DNA of 64,000 bases from the NCBI GenBank assembly GCA_907165275.2, contig OU015650.1, positions 10,260,001-10,324,000 on the forward strand, read 5' to 3'. Of this stretch, positions 1 through 11,700 are shown one piece after another. Source of the stretch: Zygaena filipendulae (taxonomy: Eukaryota; Arthropoda; Insecta; Lepidoptera; Zygaenidae). Below the pieces are notes generated by a model. That model made no database searches, was not told where the DNA came from, and saw only the letters and a list, made by a program, of their open reading frames with translations. Numbering within the stretch: position 1 is the stretch's first letter; every line of letters begins with the position of its first letter. The translations under genes and the position numbers were made by a program.

Positions 1-579
1 CTGAATCTCCAAGAATATATTTTATAACCACTGGGTACGCTGAATCTATTACCTACGCTACGGCCTACGCAAAGAGAAGAAAATATAAATAGGTACCCAC
101 ACAAAACTACGATTCAAATAGAATCGAATCGAATACAAAAGCGGATGACATCATGACATTGACAATGATAATAAGTCCCTGTAATGTACAGCACAAATTA
201 TGTATTGATATTATAAGTACAGCAGTCAGCACCGAAGACACCGGAATGCATGACCCGAGATTGTACGACACCTGAATTGGACTAATTGGAGACATAGGGA
301 CTGTCCTACTATTGGCAAATAATTATGACGTCTATTCTATTTGATGCTCCGTTTAATAGTGTTCAAAGTAATTACTGTCTCAAACCATGGCAGAAATTCA
401 AATTACAATCATTTAATACTTACTCATCAAAGTTTAATACTAAGTAACGTAATTATTACCAGATGAATGAATTGATCAATTACTGCAACTATCCAAATTC
501 ACCATATTCTGTCTTTGGCGCATTGCTGGCCGCTACTGCGGTACGCTCGCTATGTTTGCTCGGCTCACGCGACTTGCCG
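1..579. other. No gene recognised
   Basis: AT-rich sequence with no ORF that resembles a protein and no convincing splice-flanked coding segment. I see no transposon termini that I can pair. Confidence 0.5.
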
Positions 580-712
580 GGCTAAGATGCGCAAGACGAC
601 AAAATTTTATCGAGCCATTTTATCGATTCTCGTCGACATATTGTATGGCTTTGTCGACGAGAATCGATAAAATGGCTCGATAAAATTTTATCATGTTGCG
701 CATCTTAGCCCC
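580..712. repeat. Palindromic foldback element, copy 1
   Basis: About 130 bp that is almost entirely self-complementary. It starts GGGCTAAGATGCGCAA and ends with the reverse complement TTGCGCATCTTAGCCC; the arms also share an AAAATTTTATCG segment and a GATTCTCGTCGACA segment. A second copy lies at 26485-26615. The form is that of a hairpin MITE with no coding capacity. The transposase family that would move it is not evident. Confidence 0.85.
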
Positions 713-3110
713 CTTGGTCACGAGTACAAAACTAACCTATGTCAGGTTGCTCTACGCTCTGCCTAAAGTCAAAAAGTACTTGTGACTAGATACTATCTTT
801 AATCAGTTCATGATGTGATGGTTAAATACTCATTACTTTTTCTTTAAAAAAAAAACAGATCAAACATAAATTATATTAGTGGCTTAATTTTGACAATTAC
901 ATGATCTAGTTCCTACATAAGTAAGTTATGTAAACGAGCAAAAAAAAGGAGGCGTGGTTTCATCGACCAAGAAGCGGTGTTCCCAATTCCGGTACTGTAC
1001 ATTCCGGTGGCGAACACTCTCTGCATGGTCTGTATTTCGATGCCCTATTTGTACAGGGCGGAAAGCACAACACCAGAATTCATGTTCAATCTCAGAAGAA
1101 TTACTAAAGCATATTGTTCTGAGTGAACAATACTTCAAATACTTGCCGAACAAATCGGTGACGTACATTCCGGTGTCGTGCATGTCGTAGGTACATTATC
1201 GTGTGGTCCTGGTTTCCGACAATGATGACATGCATATTGAGCATGACCGTGACGCATCAAAATATTTTTTTTCCATATTTACTCAGATAATCACGAGTCA
1301 CGACCACAGATACAGCAAAATAGGTATGTGAAAAAATGATCGATTTTTATATCATCAAAATCAAAAATCAATTTTTAATAAATCGATTATATTAATTTTC
1401 GTAAATATAGATAAATATTGGATTATTTATGTTCTCGTTTTATTTCTCAAACTGATCGTTTCTTTTTATTTGAATCCTTTCGTTATCGTTTAAATTTTGA
1501 AATGGCACAGAACATATTTTGTTACAATAATTGATTATATTAGTTTTTAGTTATTTTATTATTTAAAGTTAAAAGTACAAAATGATATTAACTTGTACTG
1601 TATTTTAGTTTGAAAGAAGAAATATTGGTAATATTGGTTATTTTAACCGACTTAAAAAAAGAGGTCTACGTTCGACTGTATTTTTTTTATTATGTTCACC
1701 AATTACTGGAAGATGTCTGGACCGATTGGAAAACTCATTTTCGTTTGAAAGGGTTATGAACCCTAAGGCGGTCTCATTGTCATCAGGACCTGATGATGGG
1801 GCCTTGGAGAAATTTAAGGAACTCTTCAAATATTACAGATACAGCGATTGGGGAATTTTTTATAGTAAATAGTTTATTTTCTTTTGGAAAATAGGTACCA
1901 TTTCGTGAAGGGGAACTGAAAATGAAGACTACGGACGGCCATCGGATCAACTCATCAAGAAGTATTTCACGGGTTGATATTACAGTTCATATTATGGTGA
2001 AGTGGAGCTGGTGACGGAGTAACAGGAGAACTAAATAATTGACATCCCTGCATTGGGTTCGATTCTTTCTATTAACTTAAATCCGTTTTTTTATATTGAT
2101 GATTATTTATTGCAAAGAGAAAAATCGATTTAGAAATAATTTACATTTTTTTTCTCTCTATGTCACATCACATCCCTAAAGCATATAAAGTGAAATTTGG
2201 AGTGATTTTTTTAAATTTATCCCTTTCGGTGATGACAAAGGAAATACAGCCGAATCAGAGCTAACGATAATAATTAAGTTTTTTTGTCTAGGTGCCACTT
2301 AGTAAAACACGGTCACACGAGATTGGTATCATATATTAAAGCAAAACTCTTAATCATAACAAAAAGCATGCGACGCCATTCAAAACACAAAAATTAACTA
2401 GGCATGGGTCAGATATATCAAAACGTATCTGAAATCCGATTTCTTTCAGAAATCGGTTCGTATCGATATCCAAATTATAAAATCCGTTTTTCAGAGATCC
2501 AAATCTACCTCGTAACAAAAAACGAAAATCCAAACCCACGCAAACGGAAACCGATACCAAAATCCAAATCCACGCAAACGAAACCCGATGTCAAAATCCA
2601 AATCTACGCAAATTTGCACAAACCGTTTTCTAATCAAGCAACCGATATGAAATTCGCACCGTCTCTTTTTAACTAAGCGCGACTTAGCGGAGGGACTAAG
2701 ATAGGACGAATTTCGATACCACGATCAGTTTCTGAGAATGAATTTCACATTGAATTATCAAACTACATTGTTAACGAATAAGATCTAATTTAGATTACTC
2801 CGATTGCGATATCTTTAATCTTTTTGTCACTCGCCACGTCTTGGTGGCCAGCCGATACTCGCTCGCTATGCCTATAGGTATAGGTAAGTAGAGTTTTGAT
2901 GCGAACTTCACAGGCACTTGCTGTGGCACTTGCTCGGCGCCCGTCGTTGGCCGTTTGTTTTTCCACTTCACGTAGGTGGTTAGTGAGTAATCGTTGAACT
3001 GTTTTAGTGAAAAAGATATGTTTATTTTAAATTAGATTATTAGTTGGTGTTTGTAGATAATAATATATCTCTTTATGTTTAATTCGTACTGTAAATTTTA
3101 TAGGTACTAA
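713..3110. other. Repeat-rich intergenic DNA, no gene recognised
   Basis: Short ORFs on both strands have no recognisable domains. The stretch at about 1640-1880 resembles the repeat at 40040-40830 (a CCGACTT start and a segment about pieces of a TATAGTAAATAG type). A degenerate tandem array lies at 2490-2622, listed separately. A moderately GC-rich patch at 2830-2980 could be regulatory, but nothing proves it. Confidence 0.45.
2490..2622 (+). repeat. Degenerate short tandem repeat
   Basis: Three to four imperfect units of about 35-40 bases, each built around an AAAATCCAAATC core followed by (T/C)ACGCAAA. The units are diverged, so the array is old. It gives rise to a spurious lysine/proline-rich ORF on the plus strand. 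Confidence 0.6.
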
Positions 3111-3276
3111 TCCCACTAATATTATAAATGTGAAAGTGTGGATGTTTGGATGTTTGTTACTCAATCACGCAAAACCGGCTGAACGGATTTGGATGAAAGT
3201 GACATAGGGTACTTTTTATCCCGAAATTCTCACGGGAACTCCGAAATTACCGTGATGAAACCGGAGGCCCAGCTAG
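3111..3276 (+). mobile_element. Helitron-like non-autonomous element
   Basis: The element begins TCCCACTAATATTATAAATG and ends AGCTAG followed by T. Most copies of this family in the window carry a palindrome of the type CCGCGG-GTGAAA-CCGCGG about 10 bases before the CTAG. A 5' TC, a 3' hairpin and a CTAG end, with no terminal inverted repeats, are the defining structure of Helitrons. In this copy the hairpin has decayed. Only a short internal sequence is present, so it is non-autonomous. Confidence 0.7.
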
Positions 3277-4194
3277 TCATGTAAATATAAATAAAAAGTT
3301 ATTGTAAATATGAGATTTTTAAAATATGCTCTATAAAAGTTTAGAGCACATAGAAAACTGTTCTGCTAGTCCTAAGCCTAGATTTAAGCATGAAGGAAAA
3401 TCGCAATCGTATGAAGAATATTCGGTATCGTCCAAGAGCCACAAGAAAGTTCTTGCAATCTCAACGATGCTAAATGCTAATAAATATTATAAAAATATTT
3501 ATACTAATTAAATTTACTTGAAACTGGCTAAATACATTATATGCGAAGAAAAAAAAACCACTACAATTTTTTTTTTCTCTTGTTTTTGGACTCAACACTG
3601 AGTGTTATTTGCCACTGTAGCGTCCTCTACGCACGGCACCTGAAAAATAAAACATACGGATTAATAAAATAATGCAAACAAATAAACATAAAAATAAATA
3701 GAAGTAAAATTGTACTTACCTCTTTATGCGCGTAGGCACTCCATTGTTTCCAGCTCCTACACCACTTTCATTTTTGGTATTAAGACGATAGGAAGCAAAG
3801 GTTAGGAAGCATTGTTAAAAAAAAAGGAATTTTGACAGAACGGGATTATTGGATTATTAGCATCGCGGGAAAACTTAAAAAACTTATGGCAGGCCGCTTT
3901 TGAAATCGATTTCAAAAAACGATTTGAAAAACGGATTTCAAAACATCATCATAAATAAGAAAAAATAAATTAAGGCGACTCTATGAGTGATATAGAAGCC
4001 ACAAATACCGTTTTTAGAATTTTTGTCTGTCTGTCTGTCTGTGTGTTTGTATTCCTGCTATGCAAAAACTGCTACATCAAATTGAATGCGGTTTTTTTTG
4101 TTGTATTGCTAAGGGTCTAACTTAGATACTCATGTTTCGATTTTTTCGAAATTCCATCTGGAATTTGAGATATTATTATAAAAAATGCTGGTCA

Positions 4195-4370
4195 TCCTAT
4201 TAAAGTTTGGATGTTTGTTACTCAATCATGCAAAAACGGCTGAATGGATTTGGATGAAATTTGGCATGTACGTTGTCAGGGGTACAGAGAAGGACATAGG
4301 GTACTTTTTATCCTGGAATTACCGCGGGAACTCCGAAATTATCGCGGGTGGAACCGCGGGGCACAGCTAG
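4195..4370 (+). mobile_element. Helitron-like element
   Basis: Same family as 3111-3276. The 3' end is well preserved (CGCGGGTGGAACCGCGGGG, then CAGCTAG) and the 5' end is degenerate. It abuts the next copy directly at 4370/4371, giving a head-to-tail pair with no spacer. Confidence 0.7.
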
Positions 4371-4700
4371 TCCTACTAATATTATAAATGTGAAAGTGTG
4401 TATGTTTGGATGTTTGTTACTCAATCACGCAACAACGGCTGAACGGATTTGGATGAAATTTGGCATGCATGTAGCCTTTCACATGGAAAAGAACATAGGC
4501 TACCTTTTATCCCGGAAACCCCGCGAAATTATTAATTGTGCCCTGCGGTTTCACCCGCATTAATGTCGGAAATCCCGCGGGAATTCCGGGATAAAAAGTA
4601 CCTTGTCCTTTTCTGTGCCTCTGACAAAGTGTAGAATGCAATAATTAATTTTATTTCACACGCGTTAATTTCGGAGATCCCGCGGGAATTCCGGGATATC
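4371..4700. mobile_element. Helitron-like copy fused to inverted copies
   Basis: A plus-orientation 5' part (4371 to about 4516, starting TCCTACTAATATTATAAATG) runs straight into a minus-orientation 3' part (about 4523-4612, GCGGTTTCACCCGC). A second inverted fragment lies at about 4655-4697. The arrangement suggests insertion of one copy into another followed by loss of sequence. Confidence 0.55.
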
Positions 4701-4734
4701 CATCGTTCATCAAAGAAAAAGTTCCAGTAAAGAA

Positions 4735-4870
4735 TCGAAATGCATCTTACCGATGAATTTTATATTAAAAAACTTCAGAAAATGGAAAATATGCGTTGAC
4801 TGTATTTACTTAGTTTCTTTTGCCTTCTCTGAAAGAGGTAAATGTTTCCTAAAAAAATAAAAGTGACGTC
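4735..4870 (+). repeat. Copy of the repeat found near the mRpL53 and pps starts
   Basis: Shares GAATCGAAATGCATCTTACC, then CTGAAAGAGGTAAA and an A-rich run, with 41140-41300 and with the inverted arms at 57142-58475. The copy is diverged and short. No coding content. Confidence 0.55.
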
Positions 4871-5271
4871 ATGTATCAAGCTTGGCTGTGATTGGTGTTT
4901 TGTTGGAACGTTCCTTTTCACAAAATTAAAAGTTGAATATTTTGGAAACTGTTGAATTTTTTTAGTAAATCTTTCACGATAACCCTTTTCTAAGGCTCTA
5001 TTTTTGAAATATTGACACAATTTATTATAATAAATTTCATGCAAGTACCCTATTGATAGTATATTATAGTCTAACAATAATCATGCCCATAAAAAATAAG
5101 GTTGGTCTCCAAAAGATTTTTTTGACTCTTTACATGACATTTTGAAATTACCTTAAATTTTAAAAATAGGCGGTAAGTTGTAGGTACTTACATGTAAAGT
5201 TATATTGGCGTTAGTTCCGAAACCTGCTAACAGAGGGCGGTTTTTTTACTTTCCCAATTAATGCGCAGAGT

Positions 5272-5432
5272 TGGACCTCTATTTCAGATATTAAAAAGTA
5301 CTCTGTGCTTATTTTGAAGTGGAGACCTCCTCCACCTCTGTCTACGTCCTCCACCGTCCTCGACCTCGAAGTTATTCTTCTGAGACCTCGACAACGTAGT
5401 GATTACCTTCTCTCTGACCTCGACCGTTTCCT
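5272..5432 (+). repeat. CCTC-rich degenerate repeat
   Basis: Repeated GACCTC/CCTCCACC motifs in an otherwise AT-rich region, about 290 bases upstream of the 5721 start codon. It is imperfect and of unknown function. Confidence 0.45.
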
Positions 5433-5720
5433 AATCGGCACTTGTCAAAACGCAAATGTCTAATTTGTCAACTTGACAATTGACATTTGAGTTTTGACAA
5501 TGACAACTCCTACCTACGGTCCTACCTATCAAAAATTCTGGATTTCTGAGTTTTTCAATCGATTTACCTACTTCATTGCTTGGTTTTCTTACTTTACGAT
5601 AAAGTAAAAAAGTTTGTAATTCAAGCATAGTGCTATTTTGTAGCTTTGGAAAAGAGTATATCGTTTTGCACTAAATTCAGACTGAGACAATTTTGTATCA
5701 CCAATAATATTAAACGGAAA

Positions 5721-8700
5721 ATGAGTGGTGTTCCAACTGGTAAGTTATTTCCAACTCAATTCAACATCTTTACCTAGCAACGGGGCGTACCTACATTTAC
5801 TAACAAAGATTTCCAAACATCTGAAGTGGTTTTTAAAGAATCTTAAATACCTATTTACATTTCATTTGTTTTTGTAACGTATAGGTGACGAAGTAAAAGA
5901 TAATAATTATAATTATCATTGAAACCTTTTTTTGGTATCTAATACTTCTCAATGTTCTCAAATGAATTAGGTACCTACATAAATATAAATATTACATATA
6001 AAATATAATATTTATTTTCATTACTTATTTATTTATAAATTAAACATAAAATATTAACTTAGCAGAAAGTACCCAGTAGTTTATTATGTATTGATATACC
6101 TACATATTACTGTATATGCAGATATGTATTTTATTTATATTGTTATAATATATTATGCATTCCTTATTTTACCTTATCTATTTATTTTACAACTTTTCTT
6201 TTATTTCCCTTCCTTTTTTTATCCCTAGTTTTGATTCTATCGAACCATTATTTTTATGTTTATCAACCTCCTTTCTCTTTATCTCTTCTCCTGCCAATGT
6301 TTACTTCAAATCCTTTCGATTTTTCAAAGGTTGACTGGAAGAAATCCCCTCGTGGGATAAGTCTGCTTTTGAGCATAAATTACATACTTATTTTAATTTT
6401 AGCAATTTGTAAAAACTTTGTTTATGTTCAATAAAGTATACAAACAAACAAACAAATGGAATTGATATAAATCAAGTAGGTACCTATGTATAACAAATGT
6501 TATTCACAGTAAATAGTAATCACTACATAGTATAAAATAAAGTCGCTTTCTCTGTCCCTATATCCCTATGTATGCTTAAATCTTTAAAACTACACAACAG
6601 ATTTTGATGCGGTTTTCACCAATAGATAGAGTGATTCATGAGGAAGGTTTATAACTATATTTTATCCTGGAATTCCCGCGGGAACTCCAAAATTACCGCG
6701 GGTGAAACCGCGCAGGTCAGCTAGTAAATAATAATCTGTAGATACAGCAAAATTACAAAATAAGATGTGAGTCTGTGTACTTGATATAGGTACCCATTTA
6801 AAAGAAAATAATTGTGATTCTACTAAATTTTTGGTCTATCTTGTATTACTTGATTTCACTAGTAGAATCTGAAGCAGGTTTTTAGAACATGTTTGTATGT
6901 TTGTATATCACATTTCCTATACAAACATAAAATTGATCAGAATCAAATAGTGTTTTTCCAATTGCCTTGCTTATAGTATAGGCTTAGTATTGTAGACTTG
7001 TTTCTTCTGTGTTAATTTGATTGAAGATCCTATAGCTCTTTTTTCCTGTATGGTAAAGGAAGTTAATAGTTATCTATGCATGCATAATTGTTGTTTTTGT
7101 TAAATTTAAAAAAGTTTCTGTAAACATAAATCACATACAACAATGTGCTCTAATAGAGATGGTTTAGATAGATACAATAATATATAGATACAAATGCTGT
7201 ATCACCCCCAGAGTCTGGTATTATTAGGAGCCTCAAATGTATGGTCATGTCTATTAAAATAATCTTTACTTAGTATAAAATGAAGTTGTTTTGCTGCCTG
7301 TTCGCAATAAACTATAAAACTACTGAAGGGATTTTCATGCAGTTTTCACCAATAGATAGAGAGATTCATGAGGAAGATTTATATCAATAGTTTATCCTGA
7401 AATTCCCACGGTTATTCCAAAATTACTGCAAGTGAAACCGCAGGGGACAGTACCCGAATTGGTACGTTTTCCACTGTCAAAGTTATACCTATCTAATAAT
7501 AGCTATTATCTTTGGTTCTTCCTGCACCAACAAACATGAATTCCCTTATTCCCTTTATTTTAAGAAAAAACTTGTGCCATATTATGTTGACCTGGCACAT
7601 GACCTATTTGTATGTGTTCTGGTGTTTTCATGGAAACATAAACACTGATTAATTATTTATGATAATCTTTAATAATCTTTTCTTCTAAAAATAGATTAAT
7701 ATGTGTGAATATAAATTAAACGTCTTAAATTTCTACATTTACTCGATTTCGTTGTACACCTGACGACATAGCGCTGGTATTTCTCTTTAAGAGCTTATTA
7801 CACATTACAATCTGGCAGACACCAATCTAGGAAATTGTAAGGTGTAATCGATGTTAGAGCAGTTAGGGACCAATTTAGTGAGATTGGAGGGTCCCAATCT
7901 ACTTCTCCTCAGATTGGTGACGATGTAGGGCAGTGTAATCGCGTCGGATCCAATTTAGGGTCGGTGAGTGAGAGAGAGAGCGAGTGATCACACTACATTA
8001 AAATGTACCCTAGAGTGGTCGATATAAGGTACAATTTAATGTAGTGTGATCATTCGCGCTCTCTCTCTCTCGTATCTGATTTCTCGCCATATATTTACTA
8101 TAATTCTCCCCAAATTCGGTACGATACAGCGACTAGTTGGCGCACGCGCTTCGTTCGAGACAGACGTGTACAAGGTGGCGCGCAGCGTATGCAAATTACA
8201 TGACGTAACCTACGTCTTTTATAACAAACTAGCTGTTCCGCGGTTTTACCCGCGGTAATTTCGAAGTTCCCACGGGAATACCGGGATAAAAGTACCCTAT
8301 GTCCTTCTCTGTACCTATGAAAACAGGCATGCAAAACCTGCAAAATTTATTGATGATCGGTTGAGCCGTTAAGTCGTGAAAGCGTAACAAACAAACAAAC
8401 AAACTCACTTTCGCATTTATAATATTAGTGAGGATTTAATAAAAAAATATCGACATGAACGCGACTACCTACTTATTAGATAGTAGCTGTCCCACGTGAT
8501 TTCACCTGCGGTAAATTCGGAATTCCCCTGGGAAATCACCACGTCAAAAACTCACAAACTTTACATCTTCATAATATAGCTGTGCCCCCCGGTTTCACCC
8601 GCTTGAGTTTTGGAATTCCCGCAGGAGCTCCTAGGTAGCCTAAGTTACTCCTTATAGCATCAGCTAATTAGCAATGAAAGTCCCGTCATAATTTGTGCAA

Positions 8701-11700
8701 CTGTTTCGGAATTCCCGCAGGAACTCCAAAGTAGCTTAATTTACTCCTTATAGCATCAGCTAATTAGCAGTAAAAGTCCCGAAAATTTGTGCAACAGTTA
8801 CGGAATTACTCCTTATAGAATCAGAAGAAAGAATTTTTTAAATCAGTCCCGTAGTTTTTTTGTAAAATCGTAACAAACAAACAAAAAATCAAATCTTTCC
8901 TCTTTATGATATTAGTAGGAAGTTCCCTAAATTGGATACAATTTAGAGTCAGTGAGTGAGAGAAAGAAAGAGCACCCTAAATCGACCACTAGGGTACATT
9001 TTAACGTAGTGTGATCACTCGCTCTCTCTCACCACCGACCCTAGATTGGTGCCGACGCGATAACACTGCCCTAGATCGTAACCAATTTAGGGAAAAGTCG
9101 ATTGATTTCACTAAATTGGATTCTAACTTTTCTAAACTTCGCTTAAACATTCCGATTTCCTAAATTGGTGTCGGACAAATTGTAAAGTACTTGAAATATT
9201 CTAAAAGTCTTCCACCAAATCACCAACGACATGGAATTTCGCCAGATCTGGTGAAAAGTGACAACACTGCCGAATTGGCAGTCCAATTTAGTGTAGTGTA
9301 ATCACTCGTTTCCGATTTAGGGACCTAAATTGGTGCCTTGAAATTGTAAAATGTAATAAGCGCTTTATACTGTGACGACTGACGAGCGCGTCGCGTCGGC
9401 GCCGCTCCCTCTCAATAGCTATCACTGTCAATAAACTTTACAAGGTGAGCGCATTTTTGTTGTTTTTTGTCATAGGTCAAAAACCTGTGTTTTTGCTGTA
9501 GCAAAAGTTTAACACGCCGTTGATCCCTAAGCTACGTGGCGGGTTTTATTCATAGCATCGATATATTTTTGACTTAAATAGCGAAGCGTAATTATTATTA
9601 GGGTCAAGATACAATAATATCGCGGAGATCCTATTGTGGTGAAAGTGGCAAACACGGACAGTCGAGCAACGGCGCGAGACGGACGCGGACGCAGCCGCGG
9701 CAGCGTGAGCGTCTTGCACTCTCTGTCCGTCGTCGTAGACTTGACGTGGCGGAAGCCTGTACCTACATATTTTGTACTTACCTATACTTACCAAAATTTT
9801 CGTGTATAACTCGCGGTCTAATGTAAAATGTCTTGAGCTTGAAATAGGTAACTTGAAAATAGAAATGCTCACAAAGTGATGAAGATTACTTTCAATGAAA
9901 CATATGTTGTTTTTTGTGGTGACAATTGTTCCGCCATTGGGAATACTATCATGTGTTGTTTTGATAAACATACACAGCAAAAATTATTTTTTGACGTTGA
10001 CTTTGCAAAATATGTAGACTGTCGTAGTGAATGGGGTAGATAGTAAAGAGTATAATGGCGAACACTGAAGCGTCACGTGTGGTCGGGGAGCCATCGAGCT
10101 TGGAGTACATGGAGGACCCTTACTTTGTACCGCCGGATGACGACTCCACCCCTAGCTTTGACGTGGCCGTCGACGAGCTCGACGAGCTCGAGGACTTGAA
10201 AGCCGCCAAGTGGCCGCAGGAGGAGCTTGAAACAGATTGGCGCATACTGCCGGATCTTGCCGAGTCCGCACTCTGTATTGAGACAGAGTTCTATATGGAT
10301 AATCGTCGACGTCGACTTCGTATATTTAGGAAAAAGATGCGTGAAGTCCGCGTCACTTTCCAGGATTTATCTAAGCCATATCTTGCCAAAGTGTCCAGTC
10401 CCACGAATTACAAAAAGTTTTTAGGTATCACGCCTAGAGGTGAGCCTTTCAATTGTTGATTGTTTACGTGCAGGTGTCATCACCCTCATCTGAGACTGAG
10501 TGATTAGAAAAGGTTGATATTAATTAACGTTGCGTTAATATTACCATCAGCGATATAAATCCTACCGAAAAAATCTTCTACGTGAAAGAAGATTAGAAAC
10601 ACCGCCTCAATATTGTACCTAGTCGTTAGCGAAGTAATTATCTGAATTGTCTTATACATTTTGCATTTTATGACGAAATTATTGCGTGTGACCTTCGTAT
10701 GACTATTAAATCAATGAACCGGTTAAAAATCCCATTCCGCTGGTCGATGAGCAAACGCTCGGAAAGACTTGTGTGGAAAAGAATTTATCGATGAAATTAT
10801 GAGTTGAGTTGATAATTAATAAATATTATTCACAGCATAACAAACAAAAGGGAGTAAAGAGTGTGCGAGGGTAGATAAACAAATTAGGACACTATACTAT
10901 ATCGGAAGATTTCTCATAACATTGACAGCAGAAATCTTTTTTATAATATTGTAATGTCTAGTGGATTATAACTTTAGTGATAATTACAATTATGATGTAT
11001 CTTTGAAGAAGACAATGTTGATTTGCAGAAAAATAACGGTAGGTACTCAGACGAAATTTTTATTTCGTCTGAGGGTAGGTACTTGAATTTACGATACATT
11101 AGTCATTGACTCATCGTGTTTCAACAAGCGTTTATATATTAGAGTAATTTATATACGGTTTACAGTAACAAACATACGTTGATAATAAATATATATAATA
11201 AAATCGGTTGTCTAATATGAGATATGAGTGTTCGGTAGTGGTGTGTCGTATACAGCGTGGAGATAGTAGACTTATGTACTATTTTATTTACTACTTGTTC
11301 TTGTCATGGGCCATGGCAGAACATGGCATAAAGAGAGAACTTAATGCTTGGAGACATTTTTTACAAGTACGACAAAAAAAAACTGGAAAAAAATGCCTTT
11401 AATACATATATGCCTTACAACTGTAAGGTAAGGTGATAAAGCCCTTTAACTAAAGGGCTTAATATAGGTACTAGTTGATCTCCATGGTTTCAAGGGCGTT
11501 AATTTTGGAGTTCCCTTGGAAATGCGAGGATAAAAGTACCCTATGTCACTCAAGAACTAGTTAGTAGCTTCCCATAATATGTGAAATAATTTTATATAGT
11601 TTTTGAATTATTACAAACAAATAAACAAACCAAAATAAACCATATTTTCTCTTCATAATATTAATACTGCCGTGCTAAGCGCAAAAGCGGTAGATATCTC

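Larger units (their letters stand above)
7790..9364. mobile_element. 1.57 kb TIR element with TTA target duplication
   Basis: The ends are AGAGCTTATTACA at the left and TGTAATAAGCGCT at the right, flanked on both sides by TTA (7787-7789 and 9365-9367). Inside each end the sequence repeats motifs such as CCAATTTAGG, CCCTAAAT and CACTACATTAAAATGTACCC in both orientations, with GAGAGAGAGCGAGTGATCAC runs. A 3-bp TTA/TAA duplication fits PIF/Harbinger elements. There is no transposase ORF, so it would need one in trans. It has been entered by Helitron-like copies at 8229-8434 and 8482-8920. Confidence 0.7.

Noticed and set aside
3603..3790. Possible minus-strand exon pair (3720 to about 3780, GTAAGT donor; 3627-3639 with a TTTTTCAG acceptor) ending NNGVPTRIKR-CRA-stop
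   Set aside because: Splice signals look good, but there is no start codon, no upstream acceptor and no upstream exon or homology that I recognise.
5431..5628. Minus-strand 65-codon ORF beginning MLELQTFLLY
   Set aside because: No recognisable domain; it lies in the presumed promoter region of the D52 gene and is short enough to be chance.
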